Assembly: GCA_963798455.1 (NCBI GenBank)
Contig: CAWCTD010000004.1
Span: forward strand, 372,001 to 436,000
Direction of reading: 5' to 3'
Source of the DNA: CAWCTD01 sp963798455
Lineage (GTDB): Bacteria > Acidobacteriota > Terriglobia > Bryobacterales > Bryobacteraceae
DNA: 64,000 bases
This document shows positions 8,387 through 16,803 of this stretch, piece by piece (position 1 is the first letter of the stretch; every line of letters starts with the position of its first letter). A program made the position numbers and the translations under genes. The notes under the pieces are model-generated. The model was not told the DNA's origin. It did no database searches and saw nothing but the letters and a program-made list of their open reading frames with translations.

Positions 8387-9759
8387 TCCGCGGCCCTCGA
8401 CACAAGGGAGATTTCTTTCTCGGCGTGCCACTGGAGCACCTTGCGGTCCATGCGCTCGAGCAGAGCTTGGGAAAGAAGACCGCGCAGCCTCCAGTAGTTT
8501 ACCAGGAACCCGGGTCTCGCATAGAAGCGGGCGTACGCGGCGCCCAAAAGGAACCGAAGTTCCTCCGGCTCAAGGTTCGGATGCTTGAAGGTGGGGGTGT
8601 AGCCGTCAAATGTCTCCCAGTCCTTCTGGAAGATCAGCGGAGAAAAATGCTTCCACATGGGAGTGCCTGGGTAGGGGGTGAGCAGTTTGAACTGCGAGAA
8701 GGTGGTCCCCAGTGAGATCGAGTAATCGATAGTCGCGGAGATGGTCCCCCAATCGTCCTGCAAGAAGCCAAGAACATAGTACGCCACCGTAATGATGCCC
8801 AGGCGATGGCAAAAACCGATCAGCGCCCGTTGGCGCGGCTCGGGGATCGGGCGCCGGCCCACTCGTCGCAGCGTCTCGCTCGAGATCGTTTCCACGCCGA
8901 ATGCCACGGATCGCAGCCCGGCGGCGCGCATCTCGGTGAGAAGCTCCTGGTCGAGGGCATCGAGCCTGGTTTCGCAGTCGAACCTGAGTGTCAAGCCCCG
9001 CGACCGGATCGCGTCGCAGAGCGCCAGACAACGCTCGCGATCCTGAGTGAAGAGTGGGTCCCGGAAAACGACATGGGGGCGAGGGTAGTCCTCGCAAAGC
9101 CGCTCCAACTCGTCAGCTACGTTGGCCGCCGATCTCGAGCGGAAGCCGGCGAGAATGCGATGTGGGCAGTAGGTGCAGGAATCCACGCAGCCGCGGCTGG
9201 CGAGAACAGGAAATCTTCTGAAGTGGCTCTTACCCCATCGCTTTCCGCTGGTCTGCAACAAGTCCCATCGTGGGAATGGGAGCGTGTCCAGATCGGCGAC
9301 CGGAGGACTCGGACAAGTGCCGGCCAAGTCAGCCCCGCCGGCCATTTCGAGCGCCGCATTTTCGGGTTCGCCCACGACCAGGAAGTCAGCATGATCCCGG
9401 AATAGCGCAGGCATCTTCGAGACCGCCAAGCCAATGAAACCGACGCGAATGCCCCTACGGCGGGCGTGGTCGGCCCAGGCGGTCTCCTGGCGATAGTCAA
9501 CGAGCGAGGAGAGGACGAGGGCAAGATCACCTTCAGGAACCGTGTCGCGGGTGAACACCACCTCGTGTCCCTGCCGGTCAAAGATGGCAGCCAGATAGCC
9601 CATCTGAAGGCTAGGCAGGTCCAGTCTCCCCTTCTTAAAGTGGCAGTAAAGCCTTGTGACGCGGGAAAAAGGGGTGAGCCTGGAACCGTAGCCTCCTGCC
9701 ACCGTGTCCTTTCCCACGAGTCCGTTGGCACCCTGCAAATCAGCCAAGATCACTCGCAT
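8380..9759 (-). CDS. B12-binding-type radical SAM protein
   Basis: A 459-residue protein. Residues 1-150 resemble the Rossmann-like cobalamin-binding domain placed before many radical SAM cores, but I see no DxHxxG cobalamin-ligand motif. The radical SAM core carries the iron-sulfur motif CVDSCTYC (CxxxCxxC) near residue 195, followed by FRDPLFTQDRERCLALCDAI and YYVLGFLQDDW, as in the B12-binding radical SAM group that includes HpnJ and BchE relatives. It probably performs radical chemistry on a lipid or cyclic substrate. It overlaps the aminotransferase gene downstream. Confidence 0.85.
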   Translation of the reverse strand: MRVILADLQGANGLVGKDTVAGGYGSRLTPFSRVTRLYCHFKKGRLDLPSLQMGYLAAIFDRQGHEVVFTRDTVPEGDLALVLSSLVDYRQETAWADHARRRGIRVGFIGLAVSKMPALFRDHADFLVVGEPENAALEMAGGADLAGTCPSPPVADLDTLPFPRWDLLQTSGKRWGKSHFRRFPVLASRGCVDSCTYCPHRILAGFRSRSAANVADELERLCEDYPRPHVVFRDPLFTQDRERCLALCDAIRSRGLTLRFDCETRLDALDQELLTEMRAAGLRSVAFGVETISSETLRRVGRRPIPEPRQRALIGFCHRLGIITVAYYVLGFLQDDWGTISATIDYSISLGTTFSQFKLLTPYPGTPMWKHFSPLIFQKDWETFDGYTPTFKHPNLEPEELRFLLGAAYARFYARPGFLVNYWRLRGLLSQALLERMDRKVLQWHAEKEISLVSRAAEC

Positions 9760-9974
9760 CAGTCGATTTCCCCGTTAGACAGCGAAGCGCGGAGGAACAG
9801 CAGCGGTTTGCCGAACCCTCTCAATCTGCCTTCAAATCAGAACCTTTCGACCAGGGTACGCCCGGCACCACCAACGGGCTACCCCGGCCGGACACCCAAC
9901 CAGAGACCGAATTAACAGGGGGGTGGCCCTTCCATCTTGTCGGATCAGAGGGTTACGGCCTATGCTGGTGGTCG

Positions 9975-10766
9975 ATGCACAGATTCGTAGACTCGGAGGC
10001 GCGTCTTGGCCGGGCCATGCGGGCCGGCGTTCGGCCAATGGGTACCCTGCTCATCTCGGCCGTTCTTTCGGCCATTTGCGCCTTGGGATCCGACCCGGGC
10101 GATGCGAGTGCATCGGCAGTTCCAACGACCGATCAGGTTGTAGCTCGCATGATGGAGGCGGACCGGCGTGTCACGCCGGAACTCCGCAATTACACCTCCG
10201 TTCGCCAATACTCCCTGGAAAACCTGCGCTTCGGAAACACAGCAGGGATCACGGTCCAAATGAGTTACCGCTACCCTGGGCACAAGGAGTTCCGGGTTCT
10301 CTCCGAGCACGGGTCGGGGGCGATCCGCACGCGCGTGCTTCGCCGGATGTTGGATTCCGAGTTGGAGGCTGCGCGCGATGACCTGCGTGACGCAACTCAA
10401 ATCACGCCCCGGAATTACTCCTTTCGCCTCATTGGCGTAGAAGAGCTCGAAGGCAGGAAGTCATTCGTTCTTGAGGCAACCCCGAAAGCGAAGAACAGCT
10501 ACCTGTTTCGAGGCAAGGTCTGGGTGGACGCCGAGGAGTATGCGATAGCCAGGATTGAAGGCACACCTATTCAAAACCCGTCATTCCTGATTCGCAGAAC
10601 GTCCTTCGTGCACCGCTATGGGAAGTTCGGGCCCTTCTGGCTGGCCATTTCAAACCACTCGGAGACGGATGCCTTGGTATTCGGGCGAACTGAAGTGACG
10701 ATCGAATACTCAGACTACCGCATCAACCAAGACCGGGTCGAGAAGGCTGCAAGGTCCGGCTTGTGA
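9975..10766 (+). CDS. Secreted LolA/MucB-like outer-membrane lipoprotein-sorting type protein
   Basis: A 263-residue protein with an N-terminal signal peptide (TLLISAVLSAICALGSDPGDASA). After it comes a segment TTDQVVARMMEADRRVTPELRNYTSVRQY and a beta-rich region (YSFRLIGVEELEGRKSFVLEATPK, GKVWVDAEEYAIARIEG) that matches the curved half-barrel of outer-membrane lipoprotein-sorting (LolA/LolB/MucB-like) proteins common in Acidobacteriota. It probably acts in the periplasm. The start may be later, at an ATG at 10017 or 10038, both of which still keep the signal peptide. Divergent from the radical-SAM operon. Confidence 0.65.
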   Translation: MHRFVDSEARLGRAMRAGVRPMGTLLISAVLSAICALGSDPGDASASAVPTTDQVVARMMEADRRVTPELRNYTSVRQYSLENLRFGNTAGITVQMSYRYPGHKEFRVLSEHGSGAIRTRVLRRMLDSELEAARDDLRDATQITPRNYSFRLIGVEELEGRKSFVLEATPKAKNSYLFRGKVWVDAEEYAIARIEGTPIQNPSFLIRRTSFVHRYGKFGPFWLAISNHSETDALVFGRTEVTIEYSDYRINQDRVEKAARSGL

Positions 10767-10879
10767 TCCCCCCCGTGTTTTTGTCCTGTTCTTTGGTGTC
10801 TCAACACCGTAGCACGTCGGTTGTGTTCTTCGTCAAATTGTAGGGGGATCCATCAAAGGGACAGGCCGAAAAGTGCGAT

Positions 10880-11149
10880 GTGAAGAGAATCTTGGTTTGC
10901 GGGGTGCTTTCCGCTCTCTCTCTTGCGGGCTGCCGGCAGGCTGCTCGGGAGCAGCCGTCGGCTCAAGAGCAGCAAGCGGAGCAAGCGGCTCAGGAGCAGC
11001 CGCAAGTCCAAAAAGAAAAGAGCAAGAAAGAGCCCAAGCAGCCCCGGAAGCCGAAGAAGACGAAGAAGACCAGGGTCGCTGCCTGGACAGACGGCCCACC
11101 GACACGGTCCCTGGAGGTGCGCGAAGGTTTCCGTTTCCGCGCGGTCTAG
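10880..11149 (+). CDS. Small lysine-rich lipoprotein
   Basis: An 89-residue protein starting at GTG with a textbook lipoprotein signal: MKRILVCGVLSALSLAGC, in which LAGC is the lipobox and the cysteine (residue 18) the lipidation site. The mature part is Gln/Glu-rich, then strongly basic (QPRKPKKTKKTR). No fold is recognised; such basic tails can contact peptidoglycan, lipopolysaccharide or DNA. Alternative open frames over the same bases are longer but lack any such signal. Confidence 0.6.
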   Translation: MKRILVCGVLSALSLAGCRQAAREQPSAQEQQAEQAAQEQPQVQKEKSKKEPKQPRKPKKTKKTRVAAWTDGPPTRSLEVREGFRFRAV

Positions 11150-11416
11150 CGACAACCAGTTACGGAAAGGAGAAGCCGCAGTGCATGGACCAGCACGAGG
11201 AGTGTTGGTAACGGAACCGACGCGCACATTTCACAGCGGAATAAGCCGATGACCGAGGCCGGGCGTAAGGCTGCTGGTCTGGGGCGCCGGGGTGGTGGTG
11301 GCAGCAGATGTTCGCCATGTCCGGCGCTCCGAAGCAACCTCGGCTGATCAAGGGCGCCCGAGATCGACTAAAGGGCGTCTCAACCATCTTTGTCAGACAC
11401 TGGAGGAGGCCCCTCG

Positions 11417-12409
11417 GTGGGTACGGCAGCACTGGCAGTAAAACAAACGAAGCCGCGGAAACCGGCGTGGAAGCAAGGCATGCCGATCCTTTCCTTCGGG
11501 CTTGCGGCCTTCTGCCTCGGATGGGTGATCCGGGCGATCGATTTGGGCCAGCTCTGGGACCAGATCCTCAATGTCGACCTCGGATGGCTCGCGCTTGCCG
11601 TGATTTGTGACCTGCTTGCCTATCTCGCCCAGGGCTTCCGGTGGCGGTTGCTGCTCACATCGGTCGGAGACTTGCCAACCCTCCCCGCGACAAAGGTCCT
11701 TTTCGCGGGACTCTTCGTAAACGAGATACTCCCCTTCAGGCCGGGCGAAGTTCTGCGTGCGTGGCTGGCAGCCCGCGAAATGAGGCTCAGCCCTGTCGCG
11801 ATTGCGCCATCCGTGGTAGTTGAGCGATTGATCGATGGCGTCTGGCTGGCGCTCGGGCTGCTGTTGCTGGCGCACTCCGTTCCGCTTCCGCCCGGGCTCT
11901 CGCATGCTGTAACGGTGTTCGCTACTGCCATGGCGTGTCTGTCGGCCGTGGCTGCGGTGTTGCGTCCAGTGCTGGCACGTTTCGGCCTGGAGCGCCGGTG
12001 GCATGTGGCCCGGAACCTTCGCTTTGTTCCTGACAGCCTTCCGATAGTGGGGGCGTGGGTCGGTTCAGCTGCCATGATCGTGCTTCAGGCCTTGTCTTTC
12101 TGGTTCACGATGAAGGCCTGCCGGATCGGTTTGTCCCTGCCAGAAGCTTTCGGCGTTCTGCTCGTTGTACGAATCGGAACTTTGATTCCCGGCGCCCCGG
12201 CCAATCTTGGGACATATCAGTTCGCGGCTGTGCTCGGGCTCATGCTGTTCGGCGTGTCGAGGGAGATCGCTGCTCCTTTTTCGATGATCCTGTTCACGGT
12301 GTTGACCGCGCCACTCTGGCTACTGGGTGCTGCTGCGATGGCCCAAACCGGGGTGAGCCTCGCCGGAGTCCGTCGCAGAGACTTCGACAGCCTGCAGTCG
12401 GCTAAATAG
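11417..12409 (+). CDS. LPG-synthase transmembrane/UPF0104 flippase-like membrane protein
   Basis: About 330 residues with eight or so membrane helices. It matches the lysylphosphatidylglycerol synthase TM region family: FRWRLLLTSVGDLPTLPATKVLFAGLFVNEILPFRPGEVLRAWLAA and the later VVVERLIDGVWLALG are characteristic. Members are linked to transfer or flipping of lipid-linked groups at the inner membrane. I choose the GTG at 11417 because GGAGGAGG lies 8 bp upstream; a TTG at 11390 is also in frame. There is no synthase domain fused, so the substrate is unknown. Confidence 0.8.
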   Translation: MGTAALAVKQTKPRKPAWKQGMPILSFGLAAFCLGWVIRAIDLGQLWDQILNVDLGWLALAVICDLLAYLAQGFRWRLLLTSVGDLPTLPATKVLFAGLFVNEILPFRPGEVLRAWLAAREMRLSPVAIAPSVVVERLIDGVWLALGLLLLAHSVPLPPGLSHAVTVFATAMACLSAVAAVLRPVLARFGLERRWHVARNLRFVPDSLPIVGAWVGSAAMIVLQALSFWFTMKACRIGLSLPEAFGVLLVVRIGTLIPGAPANLGTYQFAAVLGLMLFGVSREIAAPFSMILFTVLTAPLWLLGAAAMAQTGVSLAGVRRRDFDSLQSAK

Positions 12410-12633
12410 GGTCTTAAGATACTTGATGACACCCCCTATATTGTAGTAGATGGCTGTTCGGTTACCTTGACGAACAGAGCTTTCGGTTCAACGGGCGTAA
12501 AGACGAGCACGGCGATGCTGGACGGTTCGGATCGGTCGTGCGGGGTTGTGGCGGCAAACGACTGACATACAAGCAAGTCACTGGTAAACTCCCGTCCAAT
12601 ACATAGACCGTGATGTGCCCATGAGCGGAACAA

Positions 12634-13926
12634 ATGACGAGACAGACCGAACACAAGCCAACAAAATGGCCACACAAACCCCGCCAAGGTGGGTTGCGTC
12701 TTATCTGGTACAGACTTGCGGCCTTGATTGCGGTATTGGGGCCGGGTTTCGTCACTGCAAACGTAGACAACGATCCGGGCGGCATCCTCACGTATTCGCA
12801 AGCGGGAGCCAAGTACGGCTATGCCTTGCTGTGGACCCTTATTCCCACAACGATTGCTCTGATCGTGGTTCAGGAGATGGCGTCCCGAATGGCCGTGGCA
12901 ACGGGGAAAGGTCTATCCGATCTCATTCGGGAAGAGTTCGGTCTACGGGTTACATTCTTCACGATGATCGTGTTGGCGTTGGCCGATTTAGGCAACATCT
13001 TTGCGGAGTTCGCCGGGATCGCATCGGGCATGGGCATTTTCGGCGTGAGCAAGTACATCGCTGTGCCCTTTGGAGCGGCACTGGTGTGGTATGTGATCGT
13101 GAAGGGTTCCTACAAGCCTGTTGAGCGCATCCTGATTCTGTTCTCGTTTGTCTACCTTGCCTATCCCGTTTCTGCGTTCTTCGCCCATCCTGACTGGCAT
13201 ACGGCTCTAATGAAGACCATCATTCCAGAGTTTCGGCCTGATTCTGCGTACATCACGATGATGGTGGGACTGATCGGAACCACAATTACACCGTGGATGC
13301 AGTTCTATCTTCAGGCATCGGTTGTGGAGAAGGGCGTCACTAAGAAGGACTACCGCCTTGCACGTTGGGATGTTGTATTGGGTTGCGTCGTCACCGATGT
13401 AGTTGCGTTTTTCATCATGGTCGCATGTGCCGCCACGTTATTCAAGTCCGGTCACGGAGAGATCAACGATGCGGCAGAAGCGGCGGTTGCGTTGAAGCCG
13501 TTTGCCGGGCAGTTTGCATCACTTCTGTTTGGGATCGGCCTTGTAAACGCTTCTCTGCTTTCAGCCGCCATCCTTCCGCTGGCAACGGCCTACAACGTCT
13601 GCGAAGGAATGGGATTTGAATCCGGCGTGAATAAGCGGTTTTCGGAAGCACCGAGTTTCTATTTGCTCTATACGTTCCTGATCGTGTTAGGAGCGGGTTG
13701 TGTCCTAATCCCCAAGATGCCGTTGTTCAAGGTGATTCTGCTTTCCCAAGTTGCGAACGGCGTCCTAATACCATTCGTGCTCATTTTCATGCTGAAGCTC
13801 ATAAATCGGGAATCGTTGATGGGCGAGATGCGGAACGGCACGACAGCCAATGTGATCGCCGTGTCCACGACCGTGGTAATGATCGTGCTGACGGCGATGA
13901 TGTTGTGGTTTTCCATTTTTGGTTGA
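12634..13926 (+). CDS. Nramp-family divalent metal transporter, divergent type
   Basis: A 430-residue membrane protein with 11 or so helices. The first-helix motif is LGPGFVTANVDNDPGGILTY, where the family's usual DPGN is DPGG. The sixth-helix region reads GTTITPWMQFYLQA where classical Mn/Fe transporters have a MPH motif, so the soft-metal-binding methionine is replaced by threonine. Related changes are known in magnesium- or aluminium-handling relatives of Nramp, so the substrate is likely not the usual Mn2+/Fe2+ (inference). A decayed porin follows directly. Confidence 0.85.
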   Translation: MTRQTEHKPTKWPHKPRQGGLRLIWYRLAALIAVLGPGFVTANVDNDPGGILTYSQAGAKYGYALLWTLIPTTIALIVVQEMASRMAVATGKGLSDLIREEFGLRVTFFTMIVLALADLGNIFAEFAGIASGMGIFGVSKYIAVPFGAALVWYVIVKGSYKPVERILILFSFVYLAYPVSAFFAHPDWHTALMKTIIPEFRPDSAYITMMVGLIGTTITPWMQFYLQASVVEKGVTKKDYRLARWDVVLGCVVTDVVAFFIMVACAATLFKSGHGEINDAAEAAVALKPFAGQFASLLFGIGLVNASLLSAAILPLATAYNVCEGMGFESGVNKRFSEAPSFYLLYTFLIVLGAGCVLIPKMPLFKVILLSQVANGVLIPFVLIFMLKLINRESLMGEMRNGTTANVIAVSTTVVMIVLTAMMLWFSIFG

Positions 13927-13936
13927 GGTTGATCCA

Positions 13937-14576
13937 TTGATACGTGTGTCTCTTTTCTTCTTATTCACGCTAGGCCTCGCCGGTCAAGATGGACAGTGCA
14001 AATGGTTCAACGTTTATGGACAGCTACAAGGAGTTCTCAAACGCACGGTACTTTCGAGTCGCCCTACACCGGGACAAACAGTTCGGAATCCACTCGTTTC
14101 AGTTTCGGGCCATTGGCCGTGACGGGTTCCAGGCGACACGTTTGAATGGCAGTACGGTTACGTTGATGGCGGTACAGTGCGGATTATGGGCTTCGTGAAG
14201 CTGTACTAAACCGTTCGAGGCTTTCGTACAGCAATGAGGTCCTGATCGGCTTTAGGGTAGGTTCGCATACTGGCCTGATCCAGGCTTGAACTTGGCACAG
14301 AAGATCACGGCCAACATCGAAGACTTCAGCCGCTTTGGATGGAACGATGGCAAAACGGAATCATGGGCGTTCACTGAGATTGATCGGACTGCCAGCGGGG
14401 GCATCTCGGTTCGTGGAGATCGTTGGCATCGCCATGATGATGCGTTCGGAGCCGGGTTAGCAGTGAACGCAATTCCCGGCGATCACCGGGCGTACTTGGC
14501 AAGGGGCGGCTATGGCTTCATCATCAGAGACGGCAAAGGGGTCCCGTGTTTGGCTCGTCATGGAACGGACAAGTAG
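13937..14576 (+). pseudogene. Decayed carbohydrate-selective porin (OprB-like)
   Basis: Three frames together encode parts of an OprB-type porin. In order: a signal peptide and FNVYGQLQG (frame starting at 13937), SQTHGTFESPYTGTNSSEST in a second frame near 14040, GTVRIMGFVKLY near 14185, and a last open block from 14286 with ITANIEDFSRFGWNDGKTES, AFTEIDR, GDHRAYLARGGYGFIIRDGK. The blocks follow the family's order but frames shift and stops interrupt, and middle strands are missing. In related bacteria such porins sit next to Nramp-like transporters, matching the gene immediately upstream. It is not expected to make a working porin. Confidence 0.75.
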
Positions 14577-14879
14577 TCCCCCAAGGTAAGGGTTCCCGTC
14601 TCAGGCCGAGCGCATCATGAGCAAACGAGGTCAACGGTCATTTCGAGCAAATTGACCCCGCGTGTAGCGCGAGCCTTCCGGCGTTCTCGTCTTCACAAAA
14701 ACTCGCTGCTGGAGCGTATCCGCGCTAGTGCGACGCTGCAGAACGGTCACGGTGCCAGGTTTCTGGCCCTGATTTCCGGCTCTTGCTTCCGCAGCGATTC
14801 CGCCTTATAAATCCGCTATGCCTGGTCGCGCGGATCTGATCCGCAGGTCAGGAAACTTTGAAGGAGGCTACGAGTTCTC
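14577..14879. other. Intergenic region before the conjugation operon
   Basis: About 300 bp between the porin remnant and the first pilin-like gene. No gene is evident. An AAGGAGG ribosome site is present shortly before the ATG at 14880. The operon promoter is presumably here, but no clear -35/-10 pair stands out. Confidence 0.4.
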
Positions 14880-15227
14880 ATGGCGGATACGAGGTCAAGA
14901 TTCATGCTGGTGGTCATGGTGTGCCTGGTGCTGTTGCAGAGTTGGGCGCTGGCACAGACGCTCGGCACGGCGCCGCAATTCGACCGCGCAGTGCAGGGCC
15001 AGACTGGCGCGCAACCGGAAGGCGCGTTCTTCAACATCATCAACTGGGTCGGCAACGTCATCGCCCCGGTCGGTGCGGTCGGCGCCGTGGTGGGCGGGAT
15101 TGTGTCCTATGCGACGGGCCGCGCGCCGTTGCGGTGGTTCGTCACCGCGGGCGGGTTGCTGGCGGTCTCGGGCGTCACTCGCATGATCGAGTTCTTTATC
15201 ACCCAGGGCACGGGCGGGGTGTCGTAG
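14880..15227 (+). CDS. VirB2/TrbC-like pilin subunit
   Basis: A 115-residue protein with a signal peptide (MLVVMVCLVLLQSWALAQ) followed by two hydrophobic helices separated by a short loop, the layout of VirB2/TrbC pilins. The mature part runs NIINWVGNVIAPVGAVGAVV, then TAGGLLAVSGVTRMIEFF and ends GTGGVS. The same domain appears twice more, fused in tandem, in the gene at 15987. First gene of a type IV secretion operon reading to about 31 kb. Confidence 0.65.
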   Translation: MADTRSRFMLVVMVCLVLLQSWALAQTLGTAPQFDRAVQGQTGAQPEGAFFNIINWVGNVIAPVGAVGAVVGGIVSYATGRAPLRWFVTAGGLLAVSGVTRMIEFFITQGTGGVS

Positions 15228-15317
15228 AGAGGGGCGCTGGGCAAGGCGGGCAGTGTGGCCGACTCCCACACGACCACCTGCCTGCCTTCGTAGAAGAGAG
15301 TCCAAAGGGGAATCGGG

Positions 15318-15980
15318 ATGACGACACCGCCAATGATCCTCGACGTGATCCGAATGCTGCTGGCACTAGCAGCACCCGCGGCGCTCCTGTGCCTCGTACT
15401 TGCCGGAATTGCGTTTCGTCGCGAAGGCGGAACCAGCTTCCGGATCGGCGGCGGATTCTCACGCTGGATGTTGTGGGCGGTCGTGTTCTTGACCCTGCCT
15501 CAACTGCTGAGTTGGTTCCCGAGTTTCGGTGTCCCCGCTGACGTGCCGGGAGGCGGGATCGGCATCGGCTGGATGCGCTCATTCGTTAACGATGCAACGG
15601 CCTTCGTGACGAACTTCGTTGTGAACCGCCTTGCAGTGGTCGTCGCCGCGTTCTTTGTCTTGCGGGCGGTCCTGGACGTCGCCGATGGGAACAGTCCGCT
15701 GGCGTCCATACTCGCGTCGATGTTCCTTCTTACTGTGCAGGCTACTGCAGCTCTTCTGCGGGCTTGGAACAATCTGACGCCAAACGCGACGGCGGACGTG
15801 CTGGCGAGCCTCTGGACGTACGTCGTCAGCAGGATCATGCCGATTGCGGCGGGTCTCGCTGTGGTGGGGGCGATTTGGAACTTCTGGCAGAACCGGCCCT
15901 GGATGCGGCTGGTGGGCTGCGCGGCAGGCTTTCTAACGGTTGCCGCCTTGTGGCAACTGATCACACGGATGGTGGCGTAG
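15318..15980 (+). CDS. Polytopic membrane protein of the conjugation operon
   Basis: A 220-residue protein with about five or six hydrophobic segments, no signal-peptide cleavage site and few charged residues. It lies between the two pilin-like genes and ends 6 bp before the second. I do not recognise a named family. Position and topology fit an accessory inner-membrane component of type IV secretion; a distant VirB6-like role is unlikely because a TrbL is encoded downstream. Confidence 0.6.
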   Translation: MTTPPMILDVIRMLLALAAPAALLCLVLAGIAFRREGGTSFRIGGGFSRWMLWAVVFLTLPQLLSWFPSFGVPADVPGGGIGIGWMRSFVNDATAFVTNFVVNRLAVVVAAFFVLRAVLDVADGNSPLASILASMFLLTVQATAALLRAWNNLTPNATADVLASLWTYVVSRIMPIAAGLAVVGAIWNFWQNRPWMRLVGCAAGFLTVAALWQLITRMVA

Positions 15981-15986
15981 CTGGTT

Positions 15987-16439
15987 ATGTCATTCGAAAA
16001 CGGACTCCTGAACCTGACGAACTGGCTGGGCAACGTCATCATGCCAACTGTGGCGGGCCTGCTGTTTGCCGTCGCGATCGTCCGATACGCCAAAGGCTAC
16101 CCCTGGAACTACTCGATGTGGGCCGCGGTCGCCGCGCTCTGCGTCTCGGGTTTGCTGCGCGCGTTGGAAACTTTCGCCAGCCAGGCAGCGTGGAACGATC
16201 CGGATTTGATCTGGATTACGCTGCTCCAGCTTGTGAATTGGGCCTGCAACGTCTTCTTGCCGATCTACGCCGCTGGCGAAGTGGTCCTCGGAGCGGTTCA
16301 TTACGCCGGCCTCGGACGCATCATGCCGGGCAGCGCCTGGCTGCGCCACTTCACTGCGGCCGCGCTGTGCCTTTTGGCTTCCGGGATCATCCGCCTCGCG
16401 GAGTTCTTTGTCATCCGTGGGACAGGGGGAGTGAGCTGA
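15987..16439 (+). CDS. Tandem two-domain pilin-like protein
   Basis: A 150-residue membrane protein made of two copies of the pilin-like domain found in the 14880 gene. Copy one: NLTNWLGNVIMPTVAGLLFA ... CVSGLLRALETF. Copy two: LQLVNWACNVFLPIYAAGEV ... LLASGIIRLAEFFVIRGTGGVS. The C-terminal RxxEFF-GTGGVS run is shared with the single-domain protein. It has no signal peptide. A fused double pilin could be a structural variant, a cap or a membrane anchor for the pilus; this is inference. It is 7 bp upstream of the VirB3 gene. Confidence 0.6.
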   Translation: MSFENGLLNLTNWLGNVIMPTVAGLLFAVAIVRYAKGYPWNYSMWAAVAALCVSGLLRALETFASQAAWNDPDLIWITLLQLVNWACNVFLPIYAAGEVVLGAVHYAGLGRIMPGSAWLRHFTAAALCLLASGIIRLAEFFVIRGTGGVS

Positions 16440-16446
16440 GACGCCT

Positions 16447-16803
16447 ATGAGCCTCAACGTGACTCAGGTGCATCGGAACCTTCAGCAGCGCGTGACGTTT
16501 CTGTACCTCGAGTTCGAGGATCTGTTCGTGATCCTGGGGCTAGCGGCGCTCACGAACGTACTGGGCAGGTTCCTTCAGCGGGAGATATTCGGGATTCCGA
16601 TGAATGTCTTCCTCCAGTACGTCGTGCCGGTGCTGGCCGTTCCATTCCTGATCCTGTTCAAGTACGGCAAGCCGCGCGGCTACCTGGCCGACTTCTTCAA
16701 CCATCATGCGAAGGCCAAGGTCTACTGCGGCCTGGAACCGGATCGGGACCAGACAAGCGAGTACCTGCGGGAAGGAGCTGGCGATGCCGCTGACGATGCG
16801 TGA
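16447..16803 (+). CDS. trbD: VirB3/TrbD-like inner-membrane protein
   Basis: A 118-residue protein with two close membrane helices (LFVILGLAALTNVLG and YVVPVLAVPFLILFKYGKPRGYL), followed by a charged tail. The spacing and the KYGKPRGYLADF motif after helix two match the VirB3/TrbD/PrgI-type protein that docks to the VirB4 ATPase. Its 3' end overlaps the VirB4 gene by 20 bp, which supports that partnership. Confidence 0.75.
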   Translation: MSLNVTQVHRNLQQRVTFLYLEFEDLFVILGLAALTNVLGRFLQREIFGIPMNVFLQYVVPVLAVPFLILFKYGKPRGYLADFFNHHAKAKVYCGLEPDRDQTSEYLREGAGDAADDA

